The position numbers and the translations under genes are program-made. The notes beneath the pieces were generated by a model. That model was not told the origin of the DNA and ran no database searches. It saw only the letters and a list, made by a program, of their open reading frames with translations. From the NCBI RefSeq assembly GCF_004771275.1, contig NZ_RQEV01000001.1, forward strand, positions 124,001 through 188,000: a stretch of DNA of 64,000 bases, in the 5' to 3' direction. Source of the DNA: Leptospira fluminis (GTDB taxonomy: Bacteria > Spirochaetota > Leptospiria > Leptospirales > Leptospiraceae). This document shows positions 17,284 to 26,038 of the stretch, one piece after another; positions within the stretch are counted from its first letter, which is position 1, and every line of letters begins with the position of its first letter.

Positions 17284-17975
17284 TGGGTCAGGAAATCCGG
17301 GATATATCCGATAACATCCGACTGACGGTGGAAAACGGAAGAATTTTATCCCTCAAGACGCACAGGATAACCCGATCCGTAGAGGAACATATCCAGGAAG
17401 CGGTCGAATTGATCCTGGACAAAGTCACGTATCCCACACTTGTCCCGACGATTTATACGATCGTTAAAGAGTTATCGATCAATGCCTGCAAGGCAAATCA
17501 AAAAAGGATTTTCTTCGAGGAAAAAGGATACGACCTGACCGACGAAATCCAATACGCCAAAGGCGTTTCCGAATACCGGGAATTATTTTCGGAAGTGATG
17601 GCGGAGGAATTCGGACAGAAGGCGAAAAAGAAAGGATACTACTGCCTCATCAATTTCGATTATTCCCTGGACGGAATCCGTATCGAAGTGATCAACAACA
17701 CTCCGGTCACTCCCCAGGAAGAAAAATCCCTCAGAGAAAAACTGGAAAAAGGGATGCAGTACGCGGACATCGCACAATTCTACCTGGATAACGCGGACAA
17801 CACGGAAGGCGCCGGTCTCGGGCTCGCTTTGATATTGATTATGCTCAAAGGAGAAGGGATCGATCCTTCCTATTTCCGCATTGGAATTCGTAAGGAATCG
17901 ACGATCGCAAGACTGGAGATTCCTCTTACTGGCAATTTTAAGTCCGAAAGGGACAAGGATTTTTCCCGCACCTAA
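17284..17975 (+). CDS. Histidine-kinase-like ATPase without sensor domain
   Basis: 230 residues from MGQEIRDISDN; an earlier ATG at 17238 is possible but lacks a Shine-Dalgarno and would overlap the divergent gene further. A GHKL-type ATP site is suggested by the N-box VKELSINACKANQKRIFFEE and the G-box DNTEGAGLGLALILIMLKGE. There is no H-box or transmembrane region. This may be an anti-sigma-like or signalling ATPase. The glycosyltransferase gene starts at the base after its stop codon. Confidence 0.72.
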
Positions 17976-18773
17976 ATGCCCCTTCCCATTTCCGCCTGTA
18001 TCATCACCCTGAATGAAGAGGACAATATTTCCCGGTGCTTGTCCTCTTTGAAATTTGTGGACGAGATCATCGTCCTGGATTCCGGTTCCAAGGATAAAAC
18101 CAAGGAACTCGCGGAAAAATTGGGAGCTAAGTTCGTATTCCGGGAATTCGACGATTACGTCGGCCAAAAGAACCACGTGATCTCTCTGGCCAAAAACGCA
18201 TGGATTTTGAGTGTGGATGCCGACGAGGAGATCTCTCCGGAGTTGGAAGCGGAGATCCGCGAAGTATTAGGAGGGCGCGAGCCGGAAGAGGACGGATATT
18301 CCATTCCCAGATTGACTATGTACATGGGAAAATGGATCCGACACGGCGGTTGGTATCCGAACCGCCGAGTGAGATTGTTCAGAAAATCCAAGGGTAGATT
18401 CATAGGTGAAAAGGTTCATGAATCCGTAAAACTCGACGGGAAAATGGGGAAATTAAAAAACCCCGTGCTGCATTATTCCTATCAGAATCTATTCGATCAC
18501 GTGAATTTCATCAACAGCTACTCGGAATTGGCCGCTACGGAAAAATTCGCGAAAGGAAAACGCTCCGGACTTTTTCTGGCTTTAGCGGAAGCCGGATATA
18601 AATCCTTTTGGATGTACTTCGTACGTTGCGGATTTTTGGACGGAAGGCGCGGATTAATTCTCGCCATAATGGGATTTTATTATAATTTTCTAAAATATAC
18701 GAAGATTTTCGAGATGTTTCTAGCTGAGCAGATCGGAAAGAATACGAATAAAAACGTTTCGAAAAAGGATTAA
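17976..18773 (+). CDS. Glycosyltransferase family 2, WaaE/KdtX-like
   Basis: 265 residues. The GT-A core is shown by ISACIITLNEEDNISRCLSS, DEIIVLDSGSKDKT and the metal-binding SVDADEEISPEL. The later segment RHGGWYPNRRVRLFRKSKGR, ending in a C-terminal membrane-proximal helix, is typical of the lipopolysaccharide core beta-glucosyltransferase group (WaaE/KdtX). It likely acts on lipid A-core or another surface glycan at the inner face of the inner membrane. The ATG directly abuts the previous stop codon, so translation is probably coupled. Confidence 0.88.
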   Translation: MPLPISACIITLNEEDNISRCLSSLKFVDEIIVLDSGSKDKTKELAEKLGAKFVFREFDDYVGQKNHVISLAKNAWILSVDADEEISPELEAEIREVLGGREPEEDGYSIPRLTMYMGKWIRHGGWYPNRRVRLFRKSKGRFIGEKVHESVKLDGKMGKLKNPVLHYSYQNLFDHVNFINSYSELAATEKFAKGKRSGLFLALAEAGYKSFWMYFVRCGFLDGRRGLILAIMGFYYNFLKYTKIFEMFLAEQIGKNTNKNVSKKD

Positions 18774-18780
18774 GCGGAAA

Positions 18781-19176
18781 TTAATCCCTTCTTTCCTTAT
18801 TATGATTGATCCGATTCATGATATAGAGGGCAAAATAGCCTCCGATCAGAACCGCAATCAGATTCACGTTGGAGAGCTGGTAAATTCCGACCTTCGGTGA
18901 GATCAGCCAAAATACCACATCGCGTATGATGTCCTGAAAAATCGAAAGGATGATGAGGGAACCCAATAGGGCCACCAGAAAAGCGACCCAAAAGCCGCCC
19001 AAAAGATCCTTGCGTTTGTAAAAATAGAAATACCAGGCCAGACCACCGCTGATTCCGATAACGAAAAGTGCGTTGGTAAAAGGAGTCCACCATCCAACGG
19101 AGAATGCGGCCAAGACTAAAAAAGGTTGAGTGCCGAAGGAAGGAAGAAAATCGTAGAACGAAGCCAGGATCCCCAT
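18781..19176 (-). CDS. Small integral membrane protein, unknown function
   Basis: 131 residues with four probable spans (about 15-35, 38-52, 60-82, 100-118). The loops contain FYKRKDLLGG and a C-terminal NRINHNKERRD. No family is recognised. It is convergent with the glycosyltransferase gene (7 bases apart) and divergent from aroE. Confidence 0.65.
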   Translation of the reverse strand: MGILASFYDFLPSFGTQPFLVLAAFSVGWWTPFTNALFVIGISGGLAWYFYFYKRKDLLGGFWVAFLVALLGSLIILSIFQDIIRDVVFWLISPKVGIYQLSNVNLIAVLIGGYFALYIMNRINHNKERRD

Positions 19177-19246
19177 CTAGTTTACAGGTTTTCCGGGTTT
19201 TGGGATAAAGTCGAGAATTTTAGCGAAAAAAAAGGTCCGATCCCAA

Positions 19247-20113
19247 TTGAAAATCTTCAGAGACAGTTCCCAATATTTCGGCATCCTCGGAAATCCGCTT
19301 TCCCATACCCTTTCACCCTTACTGCATGAAGGATGGTACCAGGACTTAGGTCTAGATTGCGCCTATTTTGTCTTTCCTGTTACGTCCGTAGACAAAAACG
19401 ACCTTAGAGTCTTACGTAAGTTCGGAGTAAAAGGCCTTTCCGTAACCATACCCCACAAAGAAACTGCGTACGATCTCGCCGACAAAACCGATCCCGCTTC
19501 TCAAGCGATGCAGGCAAGCAACACACTCGTATTAGGCGAAGACGGAGTACACGCTTTCAATACCGACGGACTCGGAGCTGTTCGGGCGATTTTAGAATCG
19601 GCTCCCGATTCCCTAGGGGGAAACGTGCTGGTTCTGGGAAGCGGAGGAAGCGCGAGAGGAATCGGATTTGCCTTACTCCAATCCGCGAACGTGTCGGATG
19701 TAACGATCAGTTCGCGAAACGAAGCCACGGGAACGGAAGTCGTCCGACTCTTAAACCGGGTGAAATCCGGATCTTCCTCCTTTTCAAGCCTGGATTCCGT
19801 AAAAAACGGATCGCGGGAATTCTCTCTAGTCGTCCACACGACACCCTTAGGAATGAAAGGACAAAGTCCGGGTCCCATCTTGGACTCTTCCTTTTTTCGG
19901 AAGGGGCAGACGGTATTCGATATCGTATACAACCCTCTTGTCACTCCTTTAGTGGAAGCGGCTCGAAGCTCCGGAGCGACGATCATCCCGGGAACGGAAA
20001 TGCTCCTCTACCAAGCGGTGGAACAGTTCCGACTTTTTACGGGAATCCCGTTGGGAGCGGAACATGTGGAACGCGGAAGACAAAGATTGCTCTCCGCTTT
20101 AAAAACGAAATAA
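19247..20113 (+). CDS. aroE: Shikimate dehydrogenase
   Basis: 288 residues from a TTG start (MKIFRDSSQYFGILGNPLSH). AroE reduces 3-dehydroshikimate with NADPH in the chorismate pathway. Substrate motif LGNPLSHTLSPLLHE, catalytic Lys in SVTIPHKETAYD, Asp in NTDGLGA and the nucleotide loop VLGSGGSARGIG are all present, as is the C-terminal GTEMLLYQAVEQF. Five bases separate it from folC, so the two form an operon. Confidence 0.96.
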   Translation: MKIFRDSSQYFGILGNPLSHTLSPLLHEGWYQDLGLDCAYFVFPVTSVDKNDLRVLRKFGVKGLSVTIPHKETAYDLADKTDPASQAMQASNTLVLGEDGVHAFNTDGLGAVRAILESAPDSLGGNVLVLGSGGSARGIGFALLQSANVSDVTISSRNEATGTEVVRLLNRVKSGSSSFSSLDSVKNGSREFSLVVHTTPLGMKGQSPGPILDSSFFRKGQTVFDIVYNPLVTPLVEAARSSGATIIPGTEMLLYQAVEQFRLFTGIPLGAEHVERGRQRLLSALKTK

Positions 20114-20118
20114 TACGC

Positions 20119-21405
20119 ATGCAGGAATCCGGCTTTTTAGAATTCGGCTCCAAATTGATCAATCTGGAAAAGACCAGAAACTTCAACGTATTCAAAGAAT
20201 ATTCCCTGGAGTCTTTCCGGATTTTTCTGGATAAGTACGGATGGAGAGAACGGAGGAATCCCCGTCTTCGAATTTCCGTAGTAGGAACGAACGGCAAAGG
20301 ATCCGTATCCCATTTTCTATCCCAGATTTTTACGCGCTTAGGATTAGGCACGGGCCTCTACACTTCCCCTCACCTTCTCGATCCGAGAGAGCGGATCAGG
20401 AAAAGTCCCGATCTCGCGCCGATTTCCGATCGGGATCTACAGGCGTTAGGAGATCGTATATTCCAAAAATCGAATCTTTCCGAACTTTCCGAATTGTCTT
20501 GGTTCGAGTGGTTTACTCTGGGAGCGTTCGTACATTTCGAATCGGAGAATTTGGAAGTTCAGATCTTCGAAGCGGGGTTAGGGGGAAGACTGGACGCGAC
20601 CCGGCTCGCAGAGGCGGATTTGGTCGTATTATGCTCCATCGGAGAGGACCACAAATCCATCTTGGGGGACACGAAAGCGAAAATTCTACAAGAAAAATTG
20701 AATATATCAGGACCTAAGACCAGATTGCTTCTGTCCATGGAACACCAGGAAAATCTGGACGCCGACGTTCGGGATTTCTGCGCGGCAAAAGGAATCGAAG
20801 TCGCGTTTTATCCCGAAAAGACAACGAAGAACTCCTACCTGGATTATAATCTGAACTTTTCCGCATGGGTAGCGGAAAAAGCGATCCGCTTTTTCTCAAA
20901 CCACCTTCCCTTTCTCGAAACCGCGTCCTTGCCAGATACGAGCTGGCTTTCCGGAAAAACGGATCTGGCCCTTTTCGGAGATTCCGAAATTCGCTTTTTC
21001 CCTCCGCCAGGCAGATTGGAATTGCTCTCCATCGATCCGGAGATCGTCTTCGACCCCGCACACAATCCGGACGCCGTAAGGACAACTCTGGAAGACGCAT
21101 CCCTCCGATTTTCCCGCAAATCTGCGAACGTGATCGCCGGATTCCTTCCGGACAAGGACGGAGAAACCATGGCGGAGGAAATCCTATCTTATTGTAGGAA
21201 AAACGGTACGGAAGCGACCTTTTTAGGAGGAGAGGAATTTAAACTTCCGAAAGGATACGAATCCTTTCTATTACATCCTTCGGATTTTTCGAACAAATTG
21301 TTTTCTTTTTCGGGCAAAGGAGTGTTGGTATTGGGCAGTTTTCGACTTTATAAATATGTAATAGATGCCTTAAGGGATCTCCCTGGCAGGGATCAGAAAC
21401 GATAA
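20119..21405 (+). CDS. folC: Dihydrofolate/folylpolyglutamate synthase
   Basis: 428 residues. FolC adds glutamate to folates (and to dihydropteroate in bifunctional forms). The ATP loop VVGTNGKGSVSHFLSQ lies near residue 55, the Mur-ligase-type EAGLGGRLDATR and SIGEDHKSILGDT follow, and the C-terminal ligase domain carries DPAHNPDAVRTTLEDA. It overlaps the end of the convergent PEGA gene by 13 bases. Confidence 0.95.
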   Translation: MQESGFLEFGSKLINLEKTRNFNVFKEYSLESFRIFLDKYGWRERRNPRLRISVVGTNGKGSVSHFLSQIFTRLGLGTGLYTSPHLLDPRERIRKSPDLAPISDRDLQALGDRIFQKSNLSELSELSWFEWFTLGAFVHFESENLEVQIFEAGLGGRLDATRLAEADLVVLCSIGEDHKSILGDTKAKILQEKLNISGPKTRLLLSMEHQENLDADVRDFCAAKGIEVAFYPEKTTKNSYLDYNLNFSAWVAEKAIRFFSNHLPFLETASLPDTSWLSGKTDLALFGDSEIRFFPPPGRLELLSIDPEIVFDPAHNPDAVRTTLEDASLRFSRKSANVIAGFLPDKDGETMAEEILSYCRKNGTEATFLGGEEFKLPKGYESFLLHPSDFSNKLFSFSGKGVLVLGSFRLYKYVIDALRDLPGRDQKR

Positions 21406-23021
21406 TTGAACCTTGCGTAAGTCTCGGTCTCCGGCCGGTTTTCCAGACCTTTGACGAAGTAAGGTGTCTTTACGGGAGCGACTCCGACGTCCAAAGTTTC
21501 CGAGTCCAAACCCAACCAATAAAAAGTGACGCTAAGCGCCAACATAGCCGCGATCCCGTATAGCATAAATCCGCCGTGAAAACCTCTCTGCTGCGAAAAT
21601 ACTCCTCCTAAATCCCGGTAATAATTCGCCTTGGCTTCGGCCTGACTAAAGATATTGTACTGATAGAGATACGCAGCGGTAAAAGTGTTCAAATTCGGGG
21701 AGGATTGGGCGAGACTAGCGAGACCCGTCAGAGTCATCGCGTTCGTCATGGGCCGCGCACCCTCCAAAACGGAATCCGCCTTCAGGTTGAAATAATAATA
21801 ACCTGCGTAAAACAGAAGGGTCCCGTAGAGGGAATAGATCGCAAAATCATCGTACGTGTGATCCATGAAAACGTATTTTTTATTTTTATAATAAGAAACC
21901 GAATCCCCTTTTTTCAAAGAGACGGAAATCTCCGAATTCTCCCCTTTTTTGATTTCCACTCCTTTTAACGAGTCGACGTATTCCTCCTTAGCGACTCTTA
22001 GCCTGTTCCACCCCACTTTTACGGGAACCTTTGTCAAGGGAGTTACCCCTAGATTCTGGGAACCGAAATAGACCGTAGCTCCCGGAGGATCCGAAGTGAC
22101 GGAAAGCAATCCTTCCTTCTTTTCCCGAAACAATTGGACTTGGATTTCCTTCGAGGAAGTCCTCATATCGACGTCTCCCTTCCAATCGTCGAAGCCGTCT
22201 CGGGTGACCCGAACCTCGTGCAACCCGGGAAGGATATCGTCCCGAACTAAAGGCGTTTTACCGATATAATTGCCGTCCAAAAAAACGAGAGATCCCAAAG
22301 TGCTTTCCGACCGTACGGAGAGACGTAAGGTGGATTTTCCCAAAACGAAATTTTTCAATTCCACCACTAAGGGATTCATCTCCTGGTAGGATCGCCTAAT
22401 GCTCGTTTTATGGGAAAACGCCTTCTTAGATCCGTCTTTAAAGGAACGAAGAAAAATGCGTATCTTCAGTTCTTCCTGAGAGCTCCTTTCGAATTCCCCC
22501 GTCACCGTGTAAAAGCAATTGTTCTTTTTCGCCAAAGGAATGGCGGCAGACTCGTCGGGAGCGGACTCCGATTCGAAAGGCTCGGATCGTAAGGATAAGT
22601 ACCGCGGATCCTTTTTGACGGAAAGAGGAATTTTTCCTTCCTTCAGACGATTCAATTTTTCCCCGTCCCATTCGTCCTCTTTTAGGGACGACACCGGAGA
22701 AGCGTCCTGCTTGCCGAAGGAATGTTGGATTACCGTCGGAAGGGCGTTTTCGTCGTAGATCTGAACCACTGATTTCAAACCGGAATAAAGCACGGAAGCG
22801 TATCCTGCGGAATAGAAATCCAAATTCGAGTCCCCGGTGATGTTTCTAAGCGGAAAAAAGCAAAGTTTCCTTTCCCTTTCGAATTCGATTTTTTCGCGAG
22901 AGGAAATCCCGGGAAAATCGTAATAGTCGTCCACTGCCCACAAAGTTCCTCCCTGCGGGAGAGCCAAAAATCCGCATAAGGCCAAAACCGCGCAGAATTT
23001 TTTGGGGAAACGGAGGATCAA
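21393..23021 (-). CDS. PEGA-domain envelope protein
   Basis: 542 residues from a TTG that overlaps the upstream stop (TTGA). Signal peptide MILRFPKKFCAVLALCGFLA precedes a mature domain rich in charged residues. Two PEGA repeats follow at about residues 230-300 and 305-375 (VFLDGNYIGKTPLVRDDILP; VTSDPPGATVYFGSQNLGVT). Two or three membrane spans sit in the last third (YSLYGTLLFYAGYYYF, MLYGIAAMLALSVTFYWLGL). PEGA repeats bind surface or S-layer-like components in other bacteria; the role here is unknown. Last gene of the operon that begins near 27469. Confidence 0.82.
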   Translation of the reverse strand: MILRFPKKFCAVLALCGFLALPQGGTLWAVDDYYDFPGISSREKIEFERERKLCFFPLRNITGDSNLDFYSAGYASVLYSGLKSVVQIYDENALPTVIQHSFGKQDASPVSSLKEDEWDGEKLNRLKEGKIPLSVKKDPRYLSLRSEPFESESAPDESAAIPLAKKNNCFYTVTGEFERSSQEELKIRIFLRSFKDGSKKAFSHKTSIRRSYQEMNPLVVELKNFVLGKSTLRLSVRSESTLGSLVFLDGNYIGKTPLVRDDILPGLHEVRVTRDGFDDWKGDVDMRTSSKEIQVQLFREKKEGLLSVTSDPPGATVYFGSQNLGVTPLTKVPVKVGWNRLRVAKEEYVDSLKGVEIKKGENSEISVSLKKGDSVSYYKNKKYVFMDHTYDDFAIYSLYGTLLFYAGYYYFNLKADSVLEGARPMTNAMTLTGLASLAQSSPNLNTFTAAYLYQYNIFSQAEAKANYYRDLGGVFSQQRGFHGGFMLYGIAAMLALSVTFYWLGLDSETLDVGVAPVKTPYFVKGLENRPETETYARFNYRF

Positions 23022-23788
23022 TTCTTTCTACCGCCCACGGAATACACCAATCCAAGGATGCCGAAAACGGGAACTACCAAAGCCCAAGGTGCGGATTCGG
23101 CATAATCTTTGGAAAAGGCGATTTGTTCCCCCAATCCCGGTCCGAAAAAATCTCCTCCTTCGGAAATACCCAAGAAACCGAAGATCGCCAAAGTCATAAC
23201 GACCGAAGGAAGACCTGTTGTCATGAGAACTCGCAGTAACTGAAAAGCCTGCGGTAGGATATGGTTTCGAAAAACGTAAAATTTACCGGCTCCGAAACAT
23301 TGTGCCGCAGTGACGTAACCGCTCGTACTCGCTTCGTCTATCCTAGCCTTCAAAGTCTCGTAGGCTTGGGCCCAATCCCCGAGTAGGATCGCGATAAAAA
23401 GGGAAAACGGACCGGCTCCGAATACCTGGACTACCAACAGCGCAAGAAGCAAGGAGGGAATGGAGATAAAAACGGAGGAAAGAGGAGCCAGAAAATTTCT
23501 CTGTAAAAACGGACTAGAATAGGAGAGAAGTCCGAAACCGCTCGCCAAGGCCAAAGTGAAAATTCTGGCAGGCACGGCAAAAAGAAAAGTGGAAAGACTA
23601 CCGTACCCCAACATTGCCCAAACGTCCCGACCTAAACGGTCCTTGCCCATCGGAGCGTCCCAAGAGATGGAACGAAAGGACTCATTTAACTCCGCTTGGG
23701 TCGGAGGGGAATGGAACAGGATTCCTGCGACTACGACCGTCAGAAATAACATTACGATTCCGATATGTAGGAATTCCGCGGATTTCAT
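23018..23788 (-). CDS. ABC transporter permease, DppC/OppC type
   Basis: 256 residues from ATG at 23788, which overlaps the upstream stop in ATGA; an ATG 18 bases earlier is possible. The segment MGKDRLGRDVWAMLGYGS is the GTDxLGRD signature of oligopeptide permease C subunits, and the EAA-loop region is around EASTSGYVTAAQCFGAGKF. About five membrane spans. It pairs with the B-type permease directly upstream; no ATPase or binding protein is near. Confidence 0.85.
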   Translation of the reverse strand: MKSAEFLHIGIVMLFLTVVVAGILFHSPPTQAELNESFRSISWDAPMGKDRLGRDVWAMLGYGSLSTFLFAVPARIFTLALASGFGLLSYSSPFLQRNFLAPLSSVFISIPSLLLALLVVQVFGAGPFSLFIAILLGDWAQAYETLKARIDEASTSGYVTAAQCFGAGKFYVFRNHILPQAFQLLRVLMTTGLPSVVMTLAIFGFLGISEGGDFFGPGLGEQIAFSKDYAESAPWALVVPVFGILGLVYSVGGRKN

Positions 23789-24687
23789 GCTGACTGGGTT
23801 TCCCATCCCAATAGGGAATCGCGGAATTTTTCCGAAATTCTGCTAAGAATATAAAAGATCATCCCGCTATAAAAAAGCAAAGCGGAGAGCAGGGAAACGT
23901 CCATAGTTCGTATCGCGTGGTACATGGACTTTCCGATGCCGGGAAAGAAGAATATCTCCTCCACCACGATGGCTCCGGACAGAAGAGAACTAAAATCCAA
24001 GAAAATCAAAACCAACAGGACGGGCAGGATTTTCGGAAGAACATGACGGAATAGGATCCGAAGTTCCGAATATCCTCTGGCCTTTAGTACTCTCACATAC
24101 GCGGAATCCGATTCCGTTTCCGCCATGCTTAAGGAAAATCGAAACAATCTCGCCCATACCCGCGAACCCAAAGCGATCCCCGGAAGAATCACATAAACCG
24201 TTTCTCCAGATTCGTATCCTCCGGGAGGCAACACACCTAGAATGAAAAAGAAAACCGTCAAGAGTATGACTGCTGCGACAAATACGGGAGTCGAGAGAAC
24301 CAATCGACTCGACGCATCCAGGAACCCCCTAAGCCAAGAGGAATCTAGAAAAAGAACGAGGAAGGAAAGTCCGACGGCAAAAATCACGCTCCAAAAAATG
24401 GAAAAGACCGCTAAATGCAGGGTGGGCAAAAACCTGGAACTGAGATGACTCAGAACTGGATCACCCGACTCCGTTTTGCCCAGATCCAAAATGAGGATCC
24501 CTTTCCAGAACAAAAGATAAGAATCGAGAAAATTCCTCCCTCCGGAAAAATCCCTGCTGTCCTCCTCCGAGATGCCGGAATCCGCGAATAAAAATCTGCG
24601 GTCCAAGGATCGGAGATGGGAAAACAAAACCGAAACGGCGGAAAGCAACAAAACGAAAGCCAAAAAACGCCGGACTTCTTCTAACAA
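23785..24687 (-). CDS. ABC transporter permease, DppB/OppB type
   Basis: 300 residues with six spans. The C-terminal motif GAIVVEEIFFFPGIGKSMYH matches the hallmark of DppB-like permeases (EtiFxxPGiGxl). The N-terminal part contains a long periplasmic stretch (FLFADSGISEEDSRDFSGGR) that is atypical. It starts 12 bases after ptsN and overlaps the C-type permease by four bases, so the two subunits are made together. Confidence 0.85.
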   Translation of the reverse strand: MLEEVRRFLAFVLLLSAVSVLFSHLRSLDRRFLFADSGISEEDSRDFSGGRNFLDSYLLFWKGILILDLGKTESGDPVLSHLSSRFLPTLHLAVFSIFWSVIFAVGLSFLVLFLDSSWLRGFLDASSRLVLSTPVFVAAVILLTVFFFILGVLPPGGYESGETVYVILPGIALGSRVWARLFRFSLSMAETESDSAYVRVLKARGYSELRILFRHVLPKILPVLLVLIFLDFSSLLSGAIVVEEIFFFPGIGKSMYHAIRTMDVSLLSALLFYSGMIFYILSRISEKFRDSLLGWETQSA

Positions 24688-24699
24688 GGTCGGAGATCC

Positions 24700-25155
24700 T
24701 TAAGGAGTAAAGGCTTTCCGAATTTCCTCGAAATTTTTGGAATGAACCAGCTTCTCCCGATCGTCCTTAACGTTAAGGGTTTTGGCGATCTGAGCTAGAG
24801 TTTTTATATGTTCTTGGAATTTGGATTTAGGAACGATTAATAGTATGAAAATGTGAACCGGAAGATGGTCTATGGCGTCGAAGTCGATTCCACCGGGAGA
24901 AAGTCCCATCACGCATTTCAACTCTTCCACCAAATTTACCGAACAGTGAGGGATCGCGACCCCGCTGCCGATCCCCGTAGACATGGACTTTTCCCTCGCG
25001 AGCAAGGATTCAAAGACCGGTTCTCGAACCTCGGGTTCGATCAATTTTGCTTCGACCGCTTTTTGCAAAAGTCGGGAAATCACTTCTTCTTTCGAAGAGC
25101 CTTCCAAATCGAACATCACGGTCTCAGGCTTAATTAAAGCCATCAGCTGGTTCAT
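24700..25155 (-). CDS. ptsN: PTS IIA-like nitrogen regulatory protein PtsN
   Basis: 151 residues, typical of EIIA-Ntr. The phosphorylated His is in VAIPHCSVN near residue 69, preceded by AREKSMSTGIGSG. Such proteins receive phosphate from NPr and report nitrogen or potassium status in other bacteria; whether a full Ntr-PTS is present here is not visible. The ATG at 25155 overlaps the end of the RnfD-like gene by 26 bases. Confidence 0.9.
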   Translation of the reverse strand: MNQLMALIKPETVMFDLEGSSKEEVISRLLQKAVEAKLIEPEVREPVFESLLAREKSMSTGIGSGVAIPHCSVNLVEELKCVMGLSPGGIDFDAIDHLPVHIFILLIVPKSKFQEHIKTLAQIAKTLNVKDDREKLVHSKNFEEIRKAFTP

Positions 25156-26038
25156 GCTTCTCTATCCTATCTCCTAGGAAAATACGAATCAAAACGGATT
25201 CAATGAAAAAAAACGACGGGACCCAAGTGAATGCCGGTACGGTTTCCGGGGAAAGTAAAAAAATTCCCGCGGCAACGGGAAGCAAGGCTAAAAAAGAGAT
25301 CGGTAAGGCGGATTCGGTATTTCGACCCGGAAGAGATAGAGCCAAAGCAAAAGCAACGCTTGTCCCCCAAACCGGTTCCGAGACGAACTCGGAAGCCGGA
25401 ATTCCGGATTTGACCGTCCAAAAACAGAGCAAAGCTCCGAAAAAAATCCACAAAAGAAAAGCGAGAGGACGTTTTAATAAAATCGGAAGGAGAAGAATGA
25501 CTCCGTATCCGCCGGCCGCTTCCAAAGCCGAAAACCGAACCCCGGAAAGAGGAAGGTTCGCAAAGATTCCGGAAGTGTAAAAGTCTACGAAGTTCGGATC
25601 GCGAAACCGAGACCCCATGGATTCCTCCCAAAAAGAGATTCCCGGCAAAAGATAGAGTAGAAGAAAAACCGATATCTGGACCAACGCTAAGGGAAACCGA
25701 ACTCTCAGATTCCGTTCCGCAGTCCACCAAAGTCCGAATCCGATTAGAACGGCAAATACGATTTGTAAAGAATACCTTTGGTCCTGGGGAACCAATAGGG
25801 AAAAATAAAGACCCTGGTTCACCCAATACAATCCGTAGGATTTCTGGCCGGTAAAAAGAAAATACGCCACGGCTCCTAGGGCCCAAGAAACTCCGAGCGC
25901 GATTCCGACCAATACGATATTCCTCGAACCGATACAAAGAACGAGCAGGCAGACGACGCTTGCCAAAATATCGGGAAACAACAGGTCCTTCCGACGAAAA
26001 AACCCTCTTCCCGTCGAAAGTATAAAGCTAAACGCCAC
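25130..26038 (-). CDS. RnfD/NqrB-like membrane protein lacking the flavin site
   Basis: 302 residues from a GTG start, with eight or nine membrane spans. Order and spacing resemble RnfD: a helical first half with PDILASVVCLLVLCIGSR, a loop at 100-118 where the family has FGGLGxNxFNPA but this has WWTAERNLRVRFPLAL, and a region at 162-178 aligning to SGATPL with LSGVRFSALEAAGG. The Thr that carries covalent FMN in RnfD/NqrB is therefore Arg168 here. It overlaps the RnfC-like gene by 11 bases. Assignment is by layout; remote homology is inferred. Confidence 0.6.
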   Translation of the reverse strand: MAFSFILSTGRGFFRRKDLLFPDILASVVCLLVLCIGSRNIVLVGIALGVSWALGAVAYFLFTGQKSYGLYWVNQGLYFSLLVPQDQRYSLQIVFAVLIGFGLWWTAERNLRVRFPLALVQISVFLLLYLLPGISFWEESMGSRFRDPNFVDFYTSGIFANLPLSGVRFSALEAAGGYGVILLLPILLKRPLAFLLWIFFGALLCFWTVKSGIPASEFVSEPVWGTSVAFALALSLPGRNTESALPISFLALLPVAAGIFLLSPETVPAFTWVPSFFFIESVLIRIFLGDRIEKHEPADGFN

